The translations under genes and the position numbers were made by a program. Source: JBAYIE01 sp965279165 (GTDB taxonomy: Bacteria; Bacteroidota; Bacteroidia; UKL13-3). From it: a DNA stretch of 64,000 nt. The DNA lies in contig OZ257140.1 of assembly GCA_965279165.1 (NCBI GenBank), forward strand, positions 2,728,001 to 2,792,000, read 5' to 3'. The notes below the pieces were generated by a model. It was given only the letters and a program-made list of their open reading frames with translations, was not told where the DNA came from and made no database searches. This document shows, piece after piece, positions 1 to 9,367 of the stretch (the first letter of the stretch is position 1; each line of letters starts with the position of its first letter).

Positions 1-664
1 ATGCCTTAAAATCCGAATTCGACTGCACCGAAACCCCAACAGAAGAGCCTTGGTTAGCAGGTTTAATAACAAAAGGAGTTGCAACTGTTTCCAATACATG
101 TTGGAATATTTTCCTTCTGTTTCCCGTCATCCAATCATTTTTTAAAATGGATGTCCAAAGCGGGCTATCAAATCCAGCCGATTGCATCCAAGTTTTTTGT
201 ATCTTTTTATGCATTCCTAGAGCAGAAGGCAAGATGCCGGAACCGGTATATGGAATTTGCATCCATTCGAGTAATCCCTGGATGGTACCATCTTCCCCAA
301 AACTTCCATGTAAAGCAAGGAAAGCTATGTCGATATGCTTTTTTAAATTTTCGGGATGAATTACTTTCCCCAAGGCATGCGCCATCTTTTGGCCATTATC
401 TAAATAAGCTTCCGGTATGCTTTCGGCATATATTTGAATATTATTTTTAGAGGATTTAAGAAACGCCACCGGTGGATAGAAATCACGAATACTACCTTTG
501 TAAATTAAATGCCAATCAAGTAGGATAAAATTATTGAAACTATCCACAAAAATAGGAACGGCCTCAAATAAAGTTTTGTCGAGGTTATCATATACGGTGC
601 GACCACCGGCGAAACTTACTTCCCTTTCACGGGAATTACCGCCAAAAAAAATGCCAACTTTCAT
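1..664 (-). CDS. ddl: D-alanine-D-alanine ligase, N-terminal part (runs off the window)
   Basis: Ligase that makes the D-Ala-D-Ala dipeptide for peptidoglycan in the cytoplasm, using ATP. Reading the minus strand from the ATG at 664 gives an open frame of about 221 residues to the window edge with no stop. The N-terminus has FGGNSREREVS (about residues 7-17), the family signature; Glu15 matches the known catalytic glutamate position. Further in are ALHGSFGEDGTIQG and a TGSG stretch, then the start of the ATP-grasp domain with FVIKPANQGSSVGVSV. The C-terminal half of the ATP-grasp domain lies outside the window. It is divergent from the thioredoxin gene at 791. Identification rests on these motifs and is firm at family level. 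Confidence 0.93.
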   Translation of the reverse strand, partial: MKVGIFFGGNSREREVSFAGGRTVYDNLDKTLFEAVPIFVDSFNNFILLDWHLIYKGSIRDFYPPVAFLKSSKNNIQIYAESIPEAYLDNGQKMAHALGKVIHPENLKKHIDIAFLALHGSFGEDGTIQGLLEWMQIPYTGSGILPSALGMHKKIQKTWMQSAGFDSPLWTSILKNDWMTGNRRKIFQHVLETVATPFVIKPANQGSSVGVSVQSNSDFKA

Positions 665-716
665 GTATTTGTCTTCTTTGCTTCGAATATAATAGGAATT
701 ATTTCGACCGTATACT

Positions 717-724
717 TAGATTTG
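717..724 (+). promoter_or_regulatory. putative -7 element of the Bacteroidota type
   Basis: TAGATTTG fits the TAnnTTTG -7 consensus of the Bacteroidota primary sigma factor and lies 66 bases before the ATG at 791. I do not see a convincing -33 TTTG at 19-21 bases upstream, so this is tentative. Confidence 0.3.
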
Positions 725-790
725 CACAAGTTTGGTACGATGTATGTATTTATTATCAAAGTTTTCTATTTTCACCACAAATTCCCACAT

Positions 791-1294
791 ATGAAAAAGT
801 TACTTATTCTTTTAGTTTTGGCTTTCAATGGTTCAGTCATAATGGCTCAGAACGCACAAACAATGCCGGATATACAGTTAAAGGACGTAAACGGAAAAAC
901 AATCAATACAGGCGATTACTCCAAAAATGGTAAAATTACCGTGGTGTCGTTTTGGGCAACATGGTGTACTCCATGTAAAAAAGAGCTGACCAATATAAAC
1001 GACAATATGTTAGAAGATTGGAAATCGAAATATGGGGTGGTACTGGTTGCTGTATGTACCGATAATGCCAGAAACGTACCAAAAGTAAAACCTTATGTAT
1101 CGGGTCAGGGATGGGAATTTGATGTGGTAATGGATGTAAATGAAGATTTAAAACGAGCCTTGAATGTGGTTACCATTCCACATACTTTTTTGTTTGATCA
1201 GAATGGTAAAATTGTGTATTCGCATAATGGTTATACCGAAGGGGATGAATTTGTGCTCGAGGAAAAGATTAAAGAACTGGCTGCAAAAAAGTAA
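791..1294 (+). CDS. secreted TlpA-like thioredoxin-fold protein
   Basis: Predicted extracytoplasmic thiol-disulfide oxidoreductase of the TlpA/ResA group, 167 residues. I chose the ATG at 791, not the longer frame from 722, because it starts directly with a signal peptide (MKKLLILLVLAFNGSVIMAQ). The mature part carries FWATWCTPCKK, with the redox pair at Cys59 and Cys62, and a cis-proline region VTIPHTFLFDQNGK typical of the fold. Such proteins reduce or shuffle disulfides in periplasmic proteins, for example during cytochrome maturation; the specific partner cannot be told here. It stands alone between a divergent ddl and a convergent LOG gene. Confidence 0.85.
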   Translation: MKKLLILLVLAFNGSVIMAQNAQTMPDIQLKDVNGKTINTGDYSKNGKITVVSFWATWCTPCKKELTNINDNMLEDWKSKYGVVLVAVCTDNARNVPKVKPYVSGQGWEFDVVMDVNEDLKRALNVVTIPHTFLFDQNGKIVYSHNGYTEGDEFVLEEKIKELAAKK

Positions 1295-1358
1295 AATAGA
1301 AATTACGCCTTATTTTTTTTGACTTTAACGAAATCTTCAAAGTTGTCGTTTAAGTATG

Positions 1359-1913
1359 TTATACTATGTGATATAGTAGTTTATCCAATAGGGTTTCCGG
1401 CTCGTTAGCTACCAATAACATCTCTTTTTGTTTCGATTTAAGAAATCCTTCTTTTGTCATATGATTTAACAAACCAATTAGGTGATGGTAATAATTGTTG
1501 GTATTTAATAAACCACAAGGGAGTTGGTGAAAACCTACCTGTGTCCAGGTATATGCCTCAAACAATTCTTCCATGGTTCCGATTCCACCGGGCATTGCAA
1601 TTACGGCATCGGATAATTGAAACATTTTAGATTTGCGTTGGTGCATATCCGAAACCACAATTAATTCGGTTAATCCGTGGTGCGCTACTTCTCTTTCGAG
1701 TAAAAGTTTAGGAATTACGCCAATAATTTCACCTCCTAAGCGAATCATTTCATCCGCCATTATTCCCATTAAACCTATATTCCCTCCGCCATAAACAATA
1801 CCAATGCCTTTTTTATGTAACAATCGGGTAAGGGCTAAATCCGATTCTGTATAAACAGGATTAACTCCTTTTGCAGAACCACAATAGACTGCTATTCGCT
1901 TCACTCCTGGCAT
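1359..1913 (-). CDS. LOG family protein (nucleoside 5'-monophosphate phosphoribohydrolase type)
   Basis: Cytoplasmic Rossmann-fold protein of the LOG (Lonely Guy, TIGR00730-like) family, 184 residues. Members split cytokinin-type or other nucleoside monophosphates into base and ribose 5-phosphate. The diagnostic motif PGGIGTMEE is at residues 108-116, and GGGNIGLMG at 42-50 forms the nucleotide-binding loop. Its start overlaps the end of the upstream helicase gene by 13 bases, which suggests co-transcription. The true bacterial substrate is uncertain; many members are annotated as lysine decarboxylases in error. Confidence 0.88.
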   Translation of the reverse strand: MPGVKRIAVYCGSAKGVNPVYTESDLALTRLLHKKGIGIVYGGGNIGLMGIMADEMIRLGGEIIGVIPKLLLEREVAHHGLTELIVVSDMHQRKSKMFQLSDAVIAMPGGIGTMEELFEAYTWTQVGFHQLPCGLLNTNNYYHHLIGLLNHMTKEGFLKSKQKEMLLVANEPETLLDKLLYHIV

Positions 1914-4222
1914 ATTTTAAGTTTCGCAAATTTCAGAACCAACACTTTTTTGCCATTGGCATCAAAATTAATTTGCGCTTTGCGGTTATCTCCATTGCCT
2001 TCAATTTCTAAAACAACACCAAAACCAAAACGCTGGTGTTCTACTTTCTGTCCTTTTTCAAGTTGTGAAGTGTCGTCGCCGGCAAATTCACTGTTGAGGG
2101 TGTTTAAAGGAGCTACAGCCTTGTTTATAGGTTTAAAATTTTTGGGTATTATCGGAGCTTTTGCAGGGGTATCTGAAGATATAGTTTTTGTTGGAGGGGA
2201 AGATTTTTTATAATAATTCTGTTTGCCATAGCTACTTGTTTGGCTTGGTGCCGGCCGACTATTAAAACCTTCCATCAACAAAAATTGGGGGTCAATTTCC
2301 TGCAAGAACCGACTGGGTTCTGCATTAATCATCGTTCCGAATTTAAATCTTGATGTGGCAAACGAAAGATGCAATTTCTTCATTGCACGGGTAATGGCAA
2401 CATAAAATAAACGTCTTTCTTCTTCTAAATCCTGGCGGCTATTCAACGACATTTGAGACGGAAATAAGTTTTCTTCTAAACCTACGATATAAACGAATTT
2501 AAACTCCAATCCTTTCGAGCCATGTATTGTCATCATCGAAACACAATCATCGGTTTCTTCATCCTTTTTATCTGCATCGGTGAGCAAGGCAATATCCTGC
2601 ATGTATTCAGGCAAGGTGCGTGTTTTAACCACACCATCATTGTCAATTGGTTCATCGATGCTAAATTCTTTGATACCATTTAATAGTTCTTCAATATTTT
2701 CATATCGTGCAATTCCTTCTACAGTTTTGTCATCGTAAAGATTTTTAAGGATGGTACTTTGTTTAGCAATATGCATCGCTGCATCGTATGCATTTTTGTC
2801 GAGCATGGTTTGAAAGCTTCGGATCATCATGGTAAAATCCTGCAGGGAAGAGGCTGATTTGATACCATAAGTAGCAGCATTTTGAATGATTTCCCACCAA
2901 GTTTTGTTGTGTTGGTTTGCAAGAACATTGATATGGTCGAGTGTAGTTTTTCCGATACCACGGGCAGGGAAATTGATTATACGTTTTAATGCTTCTTCAT
3001 CGCTTGGATTAATAACCACCCTGAAGTAAGCTAACAGGTCTTTGATTTCTTTGCGTTGATAAAAAGACAATCCGCCATAAATCCTATAAGGAATATTTAT
3101 TTTTCGCAAGGCTTCTTCCATCGAACGGCTTTGTGCATTGGTGCGGTAAAGGATAGCAAAATCCTTGTTCATGCACTGGAAATTCATTTTATCCTGAAAA
3201 ATGGAGGATGCCACAACTTTTCCTTCTTCGTTATCGGTTAAGGCCCGAAATACTTTTATCCGGTCGCCAATTTCATTATCCGTCCAAACTTTTTTCTGGA
3301 TTTGGTCTTTGTTCTGTAAGATAACCGAGTTTGCTGCATTAACTATATTTTGTGTCGATCGATAATTTTGTTCTAAACGGTATACCTTGGTGTCCGGAAA
3401 GTCTTTGTGAAAATTCAGAATATTTTTAATTGTTGCACCTCTGAAAGCGTAAATACTTTGTGCATCATCGCCAACTACCGTAATGTTTTGAAAAACGTTC
3501 GCAAGCTTTTTAACAATAGCATATTGTACCCCGTTTGTATCCTGAAACTCATCCACCAAAATATACTTAAACTGGTGTTGGTATTTATACAGTACATCGT
3601 TATGTGTATTTAATAAATGGTATGTTTTAATTAAAAGGTCGTCGAAATCCATTGCTCCTGCTCTAAAGCAACGCATCTCATATTGACTAAAAATAGCAGA
3701 AAATTTCGGTCTTCCGTTTGATTCATCATAATTTATATTTTCCGAATCATTGGCATAATCCGCAGCTGAAAGCATGGCGTTTTTTGCTGCCGAAATTCGG
3801 TTCAGTAATATCGAAGGTTTATATACTTTATCGTCCAATTTTAATTCATTGACGATTGATTTAATCAAACTTTTCGCATCATCGGTATCGTATATGGTAA
3901 AGTTTCGTTGGTATCCTATTTTATCGTGTTCGGTTCTTAATATTCTGGCAAATATGGAGTGAAAGGTGCCCATCCATAGGTTTCTTGCTTCAGTTCCCGA
4001 CACATGGTAAATACGTTCCCGCATTTCTTTTGCGGCTTTATTGGTAAACGTTAATGCCAATATGTGAAAGGCATCGGTGCCATTTTTTAACAGATGAGCG
4101 ATGCGATAAGTAAGTACCCTTGTTTTGCCCGAACCTGCCCCGGCAACTATAATTACAGGGCCTTCGGTATTGATAACAGCATCTAGCTGCGATTGATTTA
4201 AACTCTGAAGATAATCCACCAA
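1901..4222 (-). CDS. pcrA: ATP-dependent DNA helicase, PcrA/UvrD family
   Basis: Superfamily 1A 3'-5' DNA helicase for repair and plasmid or replication-fork processing, 773 residues. Motifs appear in order: Walker A GAGSGKT (28-34), TFTNKAAKEM (Ia), DEFQDTN (II), VVGDDAQSIYAFRGA (III), EQNYRS (IV), MTIHGSKGLEF (V) and FYVAITRA (VI). The C-terminal 50 residues (VEHQRFGFGVVLEIEG...) resemble the tudor-like domain that lets PcrA bind RNA polymerase. The start codon is TTG, or GTG one codon later; no ATG lies upstream before an in-frame stop. It overlaps the LOG gene downstream. Confidence 0.93.
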   Translation of the reverse strand: MVDYLQSLNQSQLDAVINTEGPVIIVAGAGSGKTRVLTYRIAHLLKNGTDAFHILALTFTNKAAKEMRERIYHVSGTEARNLWMGTFHSIFARILRTEHDKIGYQRNFTIYDTDDAKSLIKSIVNELKLDDKVYKPSILLNRISAAKNAMLSAADYANDSENINYDESNGRPKFSAIFSQYEMRCFRAGAMDFDDLLIKTYHLLNTHNDVLYKYQHQFKYILVDEFQDTNGVQYAIVKKLANVFQNITVVGDDAQSIYAFRGATIKNILNFHKDFPDTKVYRLEQNYRSTQNIVNAANSVILQNKDQIQKKVWTDNEIGDRIKVFRALTDNEEGKVVASSIFQDKMNFQCMNKDFAILYRTNAQSRSMEEALRKINIPYRIYGGLSFYQRKEIKDLLAYFRVVINPSDEEALKRIINFPARGIGKTTLDHINVLANQHNKTWWEIIQNAATYGIKSASSLQDFTMMIRSFQTMLDKNAYDAAMHIAKQSTILKNLYDDKTVEGIARYENIEELLNGIKEFSIDEPIDNDGVVKTRTLPEYMQDIALLTDADKKDEETDDCVSMMTIHGSKGLEFKFVYIVGLEENLFPSQMSLNSRQDLEEERRLFYVAITRAMKKLHLSFATSRFKFGTMINAEPSRFLQEIDPQFLLMEGFNSRPAPSQTSSYGKQNYYKKSSPPTKTISSDTPAKAPIIPKNFKPINKAVAPLNTLNSEFAGDDTSQLEKGQKVEHQRFGFGVVLEIEGNGDNRKAQINFDANGKKVLVLKFAKLKICQE

Positions 4223-4274
4223 GCGAAGGTAAAATATTTGGGTCTTTGGTTGGTGTTAAAATATTAACAAACGG

Positions 4275-4697
4275 TCAGTGTCTGAGCGACAGATTATAAA
4301 GACGCGCCACTTCCTTCATTTCCTTTTCTTCCAGGCTTTCCATTTCGATTTTGCCAATATAAACAAGTATTCCTGTGGCAATCAAAGTTGTGCTTGTTGC
4401 CGTTGATTGATCAGCAAGTACAGCTCCAATTCCTATGGATAAAATTATCACACTTCCAATTCCACTTGTGAATTTTGTAATTCTTGCGTGACGAATATTT
4501 TCAAAAAGCAATTTGGTTTCGGGTAAATCTTTGCAAAGGGTTTCTGTTTTTTTTAGTTTAATGGGTATGTTTTGTTGCATAAACCAATTTCCTCTTAAAA
4601 ATCGATGTTTAATATAGAGGGTATCATTTAAACTTTGTCCGTTGACTTGTGATGAATCTAATAAATAAAATAGCAATATTATACTTATGAGTTTCAT
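4275..4697 (-). CDS. hypothetical secreted or membrane protein
   Basis: Unrecognised protein of 140 residues. The first 20 residues look like a signal peptide ending near VNGQ. A hydrophobic stretch around residues 75-112 (GIGSVIILSIGIGAVLADQ, then TLIATGILVYIG) could form one or two membrane helices, followed by a charged tail with EEKEMKE. It lies 9 bases after the pseudouridine synthase gene on the same strand, so it may share its transcript. No function can be given. Confidence 0.6.
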   Translation of the reverse strand: MKLISIILLFYLLDSSQVNGQSLNDTLYIKHRFLRGNWFMQQNIPIKLKKTETLCKDLPETKLLFENIRHARITKFTSGIGSVIILSIGIGAVLADQSTATSTTLIATGILVYIGKIEMESLEEKEMKEVARLYNLSLRH

Positions 4698-4706
4698 GGG
4701 ATAGCA

Positions 4707-5357
4707 TTAAGGTAGTTTAATCGAAACAGTTGTTTTTTGTACCGGATGTACAAAGGTAAGTTCTACAGCCTGTAAACCGATTGCTCCATGTTTTAATGCT
4801 TTGGATGCGCCGTATTTCGTATCGCCGGTTATTGGACAGCCAATTGCTGCAAGTTGTACCCTAATTTGATGTTTCCTGCCCGTCATCAATTCAATTTTGA
4901 GTGTTGTTTCTCCGGCATTAACTTCTGTTACATCATAGATCAACTGGGCTTTTTCGGCATTTTCAACTTCTTCCAAATATGCCTTAGAAAAGTTTCTTAC
5001 TTCATCCCGTTTTAGCCAATGTACCAATAAATCATTTGCTTTAGGGGGTTTGTTCTCAACTATTGCTCTGTAAATTTTTTTAACTTCACGCTTCTGAAAA
5101 ATCTGATTCATACGAACCAATGCTTTGCTGGTTCTGGCAAATAGTACAATGCCACTTACAGGCATATCCAACCGATGTATTACTCCTAAAAAAACATCTC
5201 CAGGCTTTTTATATTTAGCTTTTAGATACGCTTTAACTTCTTCTTCTAAACTAATAGGTTTATCCGGTTCGGGTTGAACGGTTTGACCAGACTTTTTAAA
5301 GGCAGCTATTAGGTGGTTGTCTTCAAAAAGAATAACCGGACTTTTTTGTTTGTACAT
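4707..5357 (-). CDS. RluA-family RNA pseudouridine synthase
   Basis: Converts specific uridines in rRNA or tRNA to pseudouridine, 216 residues. HRLDMPVSGIVLFART contains the RLDxxxSG catalytic motif with the essential Asp, and LMTGRKHQIRVQLA is the second conserved block. There is no N-terminal S4 domain, so it resembles the short RluA/TruC-like group. The target site cannot be read from sequence. It sits 30 bases downstream of panB on the same strand. Confidence 0.87.
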   Translation of the reverse strand: MYKQKSPVILFEDNHLIAAFKKSGQTVQPEPDKPISLEEEVKAYLKAKYKKPGDVFLGVIHRLDMPVSGIVLFARTSKALVRMNQIFQKREVKKIYRAIVENKPPKANDLLVHWLKRDEVRNFSKAYLEEVENAEKAQLIYDVTEVNAGETTLKIELMTGRKHQIRVQLAAIGCPITGDTKYGASKALKHGAIGLQAVELTFVHPVQKTTVSIKLP

Positions 5358-5387
5358 AATTTGAGGTTTAATCCGGGAAAGTCCGGA

Positions 5388-6203
5388 TTAGTATTGTTCT
5401 TTCTCGTTGGGAAAATCTACATTTTTAACATCTTCAACATATTTTTCAACTGCACCTTTTATTTCATCGTAAAGATTGAGGTAACGGCGTAAAAATTTCG
5501 GTGAAAAGTCTTTGTTAATGCCGAGCATGTCATGGCTTACCAATACTTGGCCATCTACAAATGGTCCTGCACCAATTCCTATGATAGGAATCTTAACACT
5601 TTCTGCAACTTCTTTGGCTAATTTGGAAGGAATTTTCTCGAGTACAATGGAGAAACAACCTGCTTCTTCCAATAATCGGGCATCGTGTTTTAATTTGGTA
5701 GCTTCAACTTCCTCCTTGGCACGAACTTCATACGTGCCAAATTTATAGATACTCTGAGGCGTTAAACCCAAGTGGCCCATTACCGGAATTCCTGCTGTTA
5801 ATATACGTTTGATAGATTCCACTACTTCCTCGCCACCTTCTAATTTTACAGCATGGGCTTCTGCTTCTTTCATAATCCGTATTGCCGATACCAATGCTTC
5901 TTTTGAATTACCCTGGTAAGAGCCAAATGGAAGATCGACAACAACCAACGAGCGTTTAACTGCCCGTATAACGGATGCAGCATGGGAAATCATTTCATCT
6001 AAAGTTATAGGTAAGGTGGTTTCGTGACCATGCATCACATTACTAGCCGAATCCCCAACCAGTAACACATCAATTTTGGCATCGTCGTAAATTTTAGCCA
6101 TGGAGTAGTCATAGGCTGTGAGCATAGAGATTTTTTCGTTGCGTTGCTTCATCTCTTGCAAAACATGGGTGGTTACTTTTTTGATTTCTTTATAAGTACT
6201 CAT
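5388..6203 (-). CDS. panB: 3-methyl-2-oxobutanoate hydroxymethyltransferase
   Basis: First committed step of pantothenate (coenzyme A) synthesis: transfers a hydroxymethyl group from 5,10-methylene-tetrahydrofolate to alpha-ketoisovalerate. I set the start at the ATG at 6203 (MSTYKEIKK...), giving 271 residues, the usual length; the open frame extends 37 codons further but that part has no family similarity and overlaps the divergent promoter region. Visible blocks are ISMLTAYDYSMAKIYDDA, LLVGDSASNVMHGHETT with the metal-binding Asp, GGEEV, GHLGLTPQS and IIGIGAGPFVDGQVLVSHD. No other pan genes are nearby. Confidence 0.95.
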   Translation of the reverse strand: MSTYKEIKKVTTHVLQEMKQRNEKISMLTAYDYSMAKIYDDAKIDVLLVGDSASNVMHGHETTLPITLDEMISHAASVIRAVKRSLVVVDLPFGSYQGNSKEALVSAIRIMKEAEAHAVKLEGGEEVVESIKRILTAGIPVMGHLGLTPQSIYKFGTYEVRAKEEVEATKLKHDARLLEEAGCFSIVLEKIPSKLAKEVAESVKIPIIGIGAGPFVDGQVLVSHDMLGINKDFSPKFLRRYLNLYDEIKGAVEKYVEDVKNVDFPNEKEQY

Positions 6204-6335
6204 GGATTCATCTAATGATTGCTTCAAAGGTATATAATTATTGTGAATACGATGGATGCAACCAATTGGTAAAGAAATATTACTAATATGTTGTTGGAGA
6301 AAATAGCAATACATTATTCTTTATATTCGCAGCCG

Positions 6336-7325
6336 ATGCGGAATGTTATTTTTATTTTTTTACTGTTATTTGGCCTGAACAGCTGCAAAAACGAGCTTGA
6401 AATCAATGCCCCTTGGATTGAAACTCCCGTGGTGTATGGGTTTTTAGACGCATATAAGGATACCCAGTATATTCGAATTCAGAAAACCTACCAGAACTCG
6501 GTTAACCAAACCACCAAAGAAGGGGCGCAAATTGCTGATTCGCTTTATTTTGATACTACTTTGCAGGTTAAAGTATATTCTAATTTTAATGAAGTTAACT
6601 ATTTTACCCGTGTTCCGATTCCAAAAACTCCCGGTGTTTTCGCCGCCGATAACCATTACGTTTATCGTTGTATAGGGTTTAAGCCTGGAGCTTCAGGTTT
6701 ATCAAAACAATATTGGTTAAGTATTTATAATCCGGTATCCGGTAAAGATTACACATCTCAAAGTGTTGTTTTGGTTGATTCGGCCAGATTTGGTACCTCA
6801 TCCAACAACGTTATGTATATCACAGATCCTGATCCAAATGGAAATATTGGATATGTTTTCTATAATGTAAAAGTATCTTCATCTGCGTCAATCTACGATT
6901 TGTTTATTCGTTTTAATTATACCGAATATTATACGGATGGTTCTTCAGCAGCTAAATACATGGATTATTTTATTCAGAAGAACATTCAATTCAGTAAGTC
7001 GGTATCCAATTATTCGATCAATATTAAGGGACGTGATTATATTGATTATTTAAAGAAAAATATTACCTATCAAACCAATGTAAGTTATCGAAAATATGGC
7101 GATATGGTGTATTATGCATCCGGAGGGTCATCTGATTTGGCTTATGTAACGGATCTAAGCCAGCCCAGCACTTCTATTGTTCCAAAAAATACCCAATATT
7201 CCAATATTACCGGAGCCCTTGGAATATTCTCCAGTTTATCGATCCACAGTATTTATCCATTTTTACCCCCAGGCAACGCAGTAAAAAAGACCATTGATGC
7301 GGAGGTTCCGCAATTTGTACCATAA
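6336..7325 (+). CDS. putative lipoprotein of unknown function
   Basis: Predicted outer-membrane or periplasmic lipoprotein of 329 residues. The ATG at 6336 begins a lipoprotein signal (MRNVIFIFLLLFGLNSC) with the lipobox Cys at 17; an earlier in-frame start at 6288 would bury the signal. The early mature part (PVVYGFLDAYKDTQYIRIQ) recalls the DUF4249-type lipoproteins of Bacteroidota, but I am not certain of that link. It is divergent from panB and lies just before the dnaK regulatory region. No enzymatic motif is evident. Confidence 0.7.
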   Translation: MRNVIFIFLLLFGLNSCKNELEINAPWIETPVVYGFLDAYKDTQYIRIQKTYQNSVNQTTKEGAQIADSLYFDTTLQVKVYSNFNEVNYFTRVPIPKTPGVFAADNHYVYRCIGFKPGASGLSKQYWLSIYNPVSGKDYTSQSVVLVDSARFGTSSNNVMYITDPDPNGNIGYVFYNVKVSSSASIYDLFIRFNYTEYYTDGSSAAKYMDYFIQKNIQFSKSVSNYSINIKGRDYIDYLKKNITYQTNVSYRKYGDMVYYASGGSSDLAYVTDLSQPSTSIVPKNTQYSNITGALGIFSSLSIHSIYPFLPPGNAVKKTIDAEVPQFVP

Positions 7326-7328
7326 ATA

Positions 7329-7387
7329 CTGACATAAAAACTGACAATTCTGTCAGGTTCTTTTGCGCTATTTTATCAATGCTGACA
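7329..7387 (+). promoter_or_regulatory. CTGACA repeats and palindrome upstream of dnaK
   Basis: CTGACA occurs at 7329-7334 and 7382-7387, and as the palindrome CTGACAATTCTGTCAG at 7341-7356. The repetition and position (about 60-90 bases before a -24/-12-like element) fit an activator-binding site. The palindrome could instead act as a weak terminator for the upstream lipoprotein gene, since it is followed by GTTCTTTT. Confidence 0.45.
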
Positions 7388-7417
7388 ATATGTAAGCTAT
7401 TTTCTGCCAATAAAGGG

Positions 7418-7433
7418 TTGGCACTTTGATTGT
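7418..7433 (+). promoter_or_regulatory. putative sigma-54 (-24/-12) promoter of dnaK
   Basis: TTGGCACTTTGATTGT matches the sigma-54 consensus TTGGCAC-N5-TTGC closely: GG at the -24 position, ten bases, then GT in place of GC at -12. The predicted transcript would start near 7444, 13 bases before the dnaK ATG. This is inference from pattern only. Confidence 0.45.
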
Positions 7434-7456
7434 CACCTATCGGGAAAGGAATTATT

Positions 7457-9367
7457 ATGAGCAAAATTATAGGTATAGACTTAGGAACAACCAACTCGTG
7501 TGTTGCCGTTATGGAAGGTAATGAACCGGTGGTTATTGCAAACAGCGAAGGACGTAGAACGACCCCTTCCATTGTTGCATTTTTAAAAGATGGTGAACGT
7601 AAAATTGGAGATCCTGCAAAACGCCAGGCTGTTACCAATCCAATTAATACCATTTATTCTATTAAGCGTTTTATGGGACAAAGCTTTGCTGAAGCAGCAA
7701 AAGAAATCCCGCGTGTGCCATACAAAATCGAAAAAGGCAATGGCGATTCGCCAAGTGTTAATATCGATGGAAGAATGTACACGCCACAAGAAATTTCGGC
7801 AATGGTTTTACAGAAAATGAAGAAAACAGCCGAAGATTATCTTGGAACAGAAGTTAAAGAGGCGGTAATTACAGTACCTGCTTATTTTAATGATGCACAA
7901 CGTCAGGCTACCAAAGAAGCCGGCGAAATTGCCGGATTAACTGTACGTCGTATTATTAATGAACCAACTGCAGCAGCTTTGGCTTATGGCTTAGATAAAA
8001 ACCACAAGGATATGAAAATTGTGGTTTTCGATTGTGGAGGTGGAACACATGACGTTTCGGTATTGGAATTAGGTGAAGGTGTTTTTGAAGTGAAATCAAC
8101 CGATGGGGATACCCATTTAGGAGGAGATGATTTTGATAATGCAATAATTGGATGGTTGGCTGATGAGTTTATGGCTGAAGAAGGAATTGACCTTCGTAAA
8201 GATCCAATGGCTTTGCAACGTTTAAAGGAATCTTCAGAAAAAGCAAAAATAGAATTATCCAGTTCGGCACAAACTGAAATAAACCTTCCTTATATAACTG
8301 CAACCCAAAGTGGACCAAAGCATTTGGTTAAAACATTAACCAAATCAAAATTCGAGCAATTGGTTGATAGTTTGATTAAGAGAACCATTGAGCCATGTAA
8401 AACAGCCTTGAAAAATGCCGGTTTAACTGCAAAAGATATCGATGAAGTAATTTTAGTAGGTGGATCAACCCGTATTCCTGCTATTCAAAAAGCAGTGGAA
8501 GATTTCTTCGGAAAATCACCTTCTAAAGGGGTTAATCCGGATGAAGTAGTTGCGATTGGAGCAGCAATTCAAGGTGGTGTTTTAACAGGTGAAGTAAAGG
8601 ATGTATTGTTATTGGATGTTACGCCACTTTCCTTAGGTATTGAAACCATGGGAGGTGTGTTTACCAAATTAATAGAAGCAAACACTACCATTCCAAGTAA
8701 ACGCAGCGAAACCTTCTCAACCGCTTCGGATAACCAGCCAAGTGTAGAAATTCATGTATTGCAAGGCGAACGTCCAATGGCTAACCAGAACCGTTCTTTA
8801 GGACGTTTCCATTTGGATGGAATTCCACCGGCACCAAGAGGAGTTCCGCAAGTAGAAGTAACTTTTGATATTGACGCCAATGGTATCATGCATGTAAGTG
8901 CAAAAGACAAAGGCACCAATAAAGAACAAAAAATACGGATCGAATCTTCGAGCGGTTTAAGCAAAGAAGAAATCGAAAAAATGAAACGTGATGCAGAAGC
9001 AAATGCAGATGCAGATAAGAAAGCAAAGGAAGAGGCAGAAAAAATCAACATGGCGGATAGCCTTATATTCCAAACTGAAAAACAGTTGAAGGAATACGGC
9101 GAAAAACTGCCTGCAGATAAAAAAGAAGCAATCGAAACAGCAGTTGCAGAATTGAAAAAAGCGCATGAAGCCAAAGATTTAGCAGCAATTGACCCGGCAA
9201 TGGAAGCCTTGAATGCAGCGTGGCAAGCAGCTTCTCAAGACTTGTACAATGCAACCCAACAAGCGCAAGGTGCAAATCCGGCCGAAGGCGAAACTCCGAA
9301 TCCGGAAACTGAAGCCAATGCAAACACCAACAATGTACAGGATGTTGAATTTGAAGAGGTGAAATAA
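7457..9367 (+). CDS. dnaK: chaperone protein DnaK (Hsp70)
   Basis: ATP-driven Hsp70 chaperone, 636 residues. The ATG at 7457 gives the standard start MSKIIGIDLGTTNSCVAVMEG; a longer frame from 7430 is unlikely. The nucleotide-binding domain has the phosphate-1 loop (GIDLGTTNS, 5-13), FDCGGGTHDVSVLE (phosphate 2) and VGGSTRIPAIQ (adenosine loop); the substrate-binding domain follows, then the helical lid and an acidic tail ending EFEEVK. The phosphate-2 block reads DCGGGTHD, where DLGGGTFD is usual. No dnaJ or grpE is adjacent. A purine-rich GGAAAGGA lies 6 bases before the start. Confidence 0.98.
   Translation: MSKIIGIDLGTTNSCVAVMEGNEPVVIANSEGRRTTPSIVAFLKDGERKIGDPAKRQAVTNPINTIYSIKRFMGQSFAEAAKEIPRVPYKIEKGNGDSPSVNIDGRMYTPQEISAMVLQKMKKTAEDYLGTEVKEAVITVPAYFNDAQRQATKEAGEIAGLTVRRIINEPTAAALAYGLDKNHKDMKIVVFDCGGGTHDVSVLELGEGVFEVKSTDGDTHLGGDDFDNAIIGWLADEFMAEEGIDLRKDPMALQRLKESSEKAKIELSSSAQTEINLPYITATQSGPKHLVKTLTKSKFEQLVDSLIKRTIEPCKTALKNAGLTAKDIDEVILVGGSTRIPAIQKAVEDFFGKSPSKGVNPDEVVAIGAAIQGGVLTGEVKDVLLLDVTPLSLGIETMGGVFTKLIEANTTIPSKRSETFSTASDNQPSVEIHVLQGERPMANQNRSLGRFHLDGIPPAPRGVPQVEVTFDIDANGIMHVSAKDKGTNKEQKIRIESSSGLSKEEIEKMKRDAEANADADKKAKEEAEKINMADSLIFQTEKQLKEYGEKLPADKKEAIETAVAELKKAHEAKDLAAIDPAMEALNAAWQAASQDLYNATQQAQGANPAEGETPNPETEANANTNNVQDVEFEEVK

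Noticed and set aside
7341..7356. Palindrome as a terminator for the lipoprotein gene
   Set aside because: The stem is only six bases and the T-run is broken; repeated CTGACA half-sites favour a binding site, though termination is not excluded.
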